DNA of 64,000 nucleotides from positions 1-64,000 of the forward strand of contig NZ_PDWW01000014.1 in assembly GCF_010093445.1 (NCBI RefSeq), in the 5' to 3' direction. The position numbers and the translations under genes were made by a program. Origin of the DNA: Pseudoxanthomonas japonensis. Its GTDB lineage: Bacteria; Pseudomonadota; Gammaproteobacteria; Xanthomonadales; Xanthomonadaceae. The notes beneath the pieces are model-generated. The model had not been told where the DNA came from and did no database searches. It saw nothing but the letters and a program-made list of their open reading frames with translations. Below are positions 63,871-64,000 of this stretch, one piece after another (position 1 is the first letter of the stretch; the number at the start of each line of letters is the position of its first letter).

Positions 63871-63996
63871 TCAGCGCTGGCGCGCCTTGAAGCGGGGGTT
63901 GGACTTGCAGATCACGAAGACCTTGCCGCGGCGGCGGACCACCTTGCAGTCGCGGTGACGGGCCTTCGCCGACTTCAGGGAGGACAGGACCTTCAT
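63871..63996 (-). CDS. rpmJ: Ribosomal protein L36 (zinc-free type)
   Basis: A 41-aa protein of the 50S subunit, starting [17 protein letters not shown] and ending [11 protein letters not shown]. It has only two Cys (17 and 30), so the four-ligand zinc ribbon of standard L36 is lost; it is the YkgO-like C-minus type. It starts at ATG 63996, 4 bases inside the window edge. Confidence 0.93.
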   Translation of the reverse strand: MKVLSSLKSAKARHRDCKVVRRRGKVFVICKSNPRFKARQR

Positions 63997-64000
63997 GAGT

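Overview
The window looks like a chromosomal segment of a gammaproteobacterium of the family Xanthomonadaceae (Lysobacteraceae), most likely a Pseudoxanthomonas/Stenotrophomonas-type organism. This is inferred from the high G+C content, the protein sequences, the serC-pheA-aroA order, an nfuA gene followed by a 'transmembrane repetitive protein', a zinc-free L36 protein, and lineage-type palindromic repeats. No replication origin, phage or insertion sequence was seen.

Layout. 1-2.6 kb: two tandem flagellins with a sigma-28 promoter. 2.8-11.6 kb: small housekeeping and regulatory genes, including a phasin-like protein, a GFA enzyme divergent from a WYL regulator, and a lipid module (TetR regulator and acyl-CoA-binding protein, divergent from a two-domain fatty acyl-CoA reductase). 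It ends with a truncated haemoglobin and a membrane-anchored Mrr-like protein. 11.8-14.8 kb: a polyhydroxyalkanoate-granule neighbourhood (phasin, patatin, FFLEELY-motif protein, PHA-system protein) with no synthase in view. 14.9-17.3 kb: FHA protein and msrPQ. 17.5-24.5 kb: serC, pheA, aroA, two TonB-like proteins and serS, separated by repeats. 25-27 kb: azoR divergent from a LysR regulator, then tRNA-Ser(UGA) preceded by a broken tRNA-Ser copy.

27.2-29.4 kb is the outlier. It is an AT-rich cassette directly 3' of tRNA-Ser, holding three tightly coupled genes: a PD-(D/E)XK (Mrr-type) nuclease-like protein, a small soluble histidine kinase and a single-domain response regulator. This is the best candidate for an undescribed, possibly defensive, system.

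29.4-39.3 kb: a serine hydrolase, a 21/42-bp minisatellite that can encode a short heptad coiled coil, a fused phosphatase-synthase for glucosylglycerol (compatible solute), a PEP-mutase-family protein, an M28 peptidase, a GacA-type regulator, a tandem array of palindromic repeats, and a secreted-protein gene that seems cut by an in-frame stop. 39.4-48 kb: rne divergent from rluC, two low-G+C hypothetical genes, a TonB-like lipoprotein, phhB, nfuA and the repetitive membrane protein. 48.2-57.2 kb: two c-type cytochromes divergent from an RND efflux operon with one adaptor and two different permeases. 57.2-64 kb: a minus-strand run with a TraB-family protein, an acetyltransferase, aguB, a transporter, a Tat-exported aldo/keto reductase, aguA, a small secreted protein and rpmJ. 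AguA and AguB together convert agmatine to putrescine.
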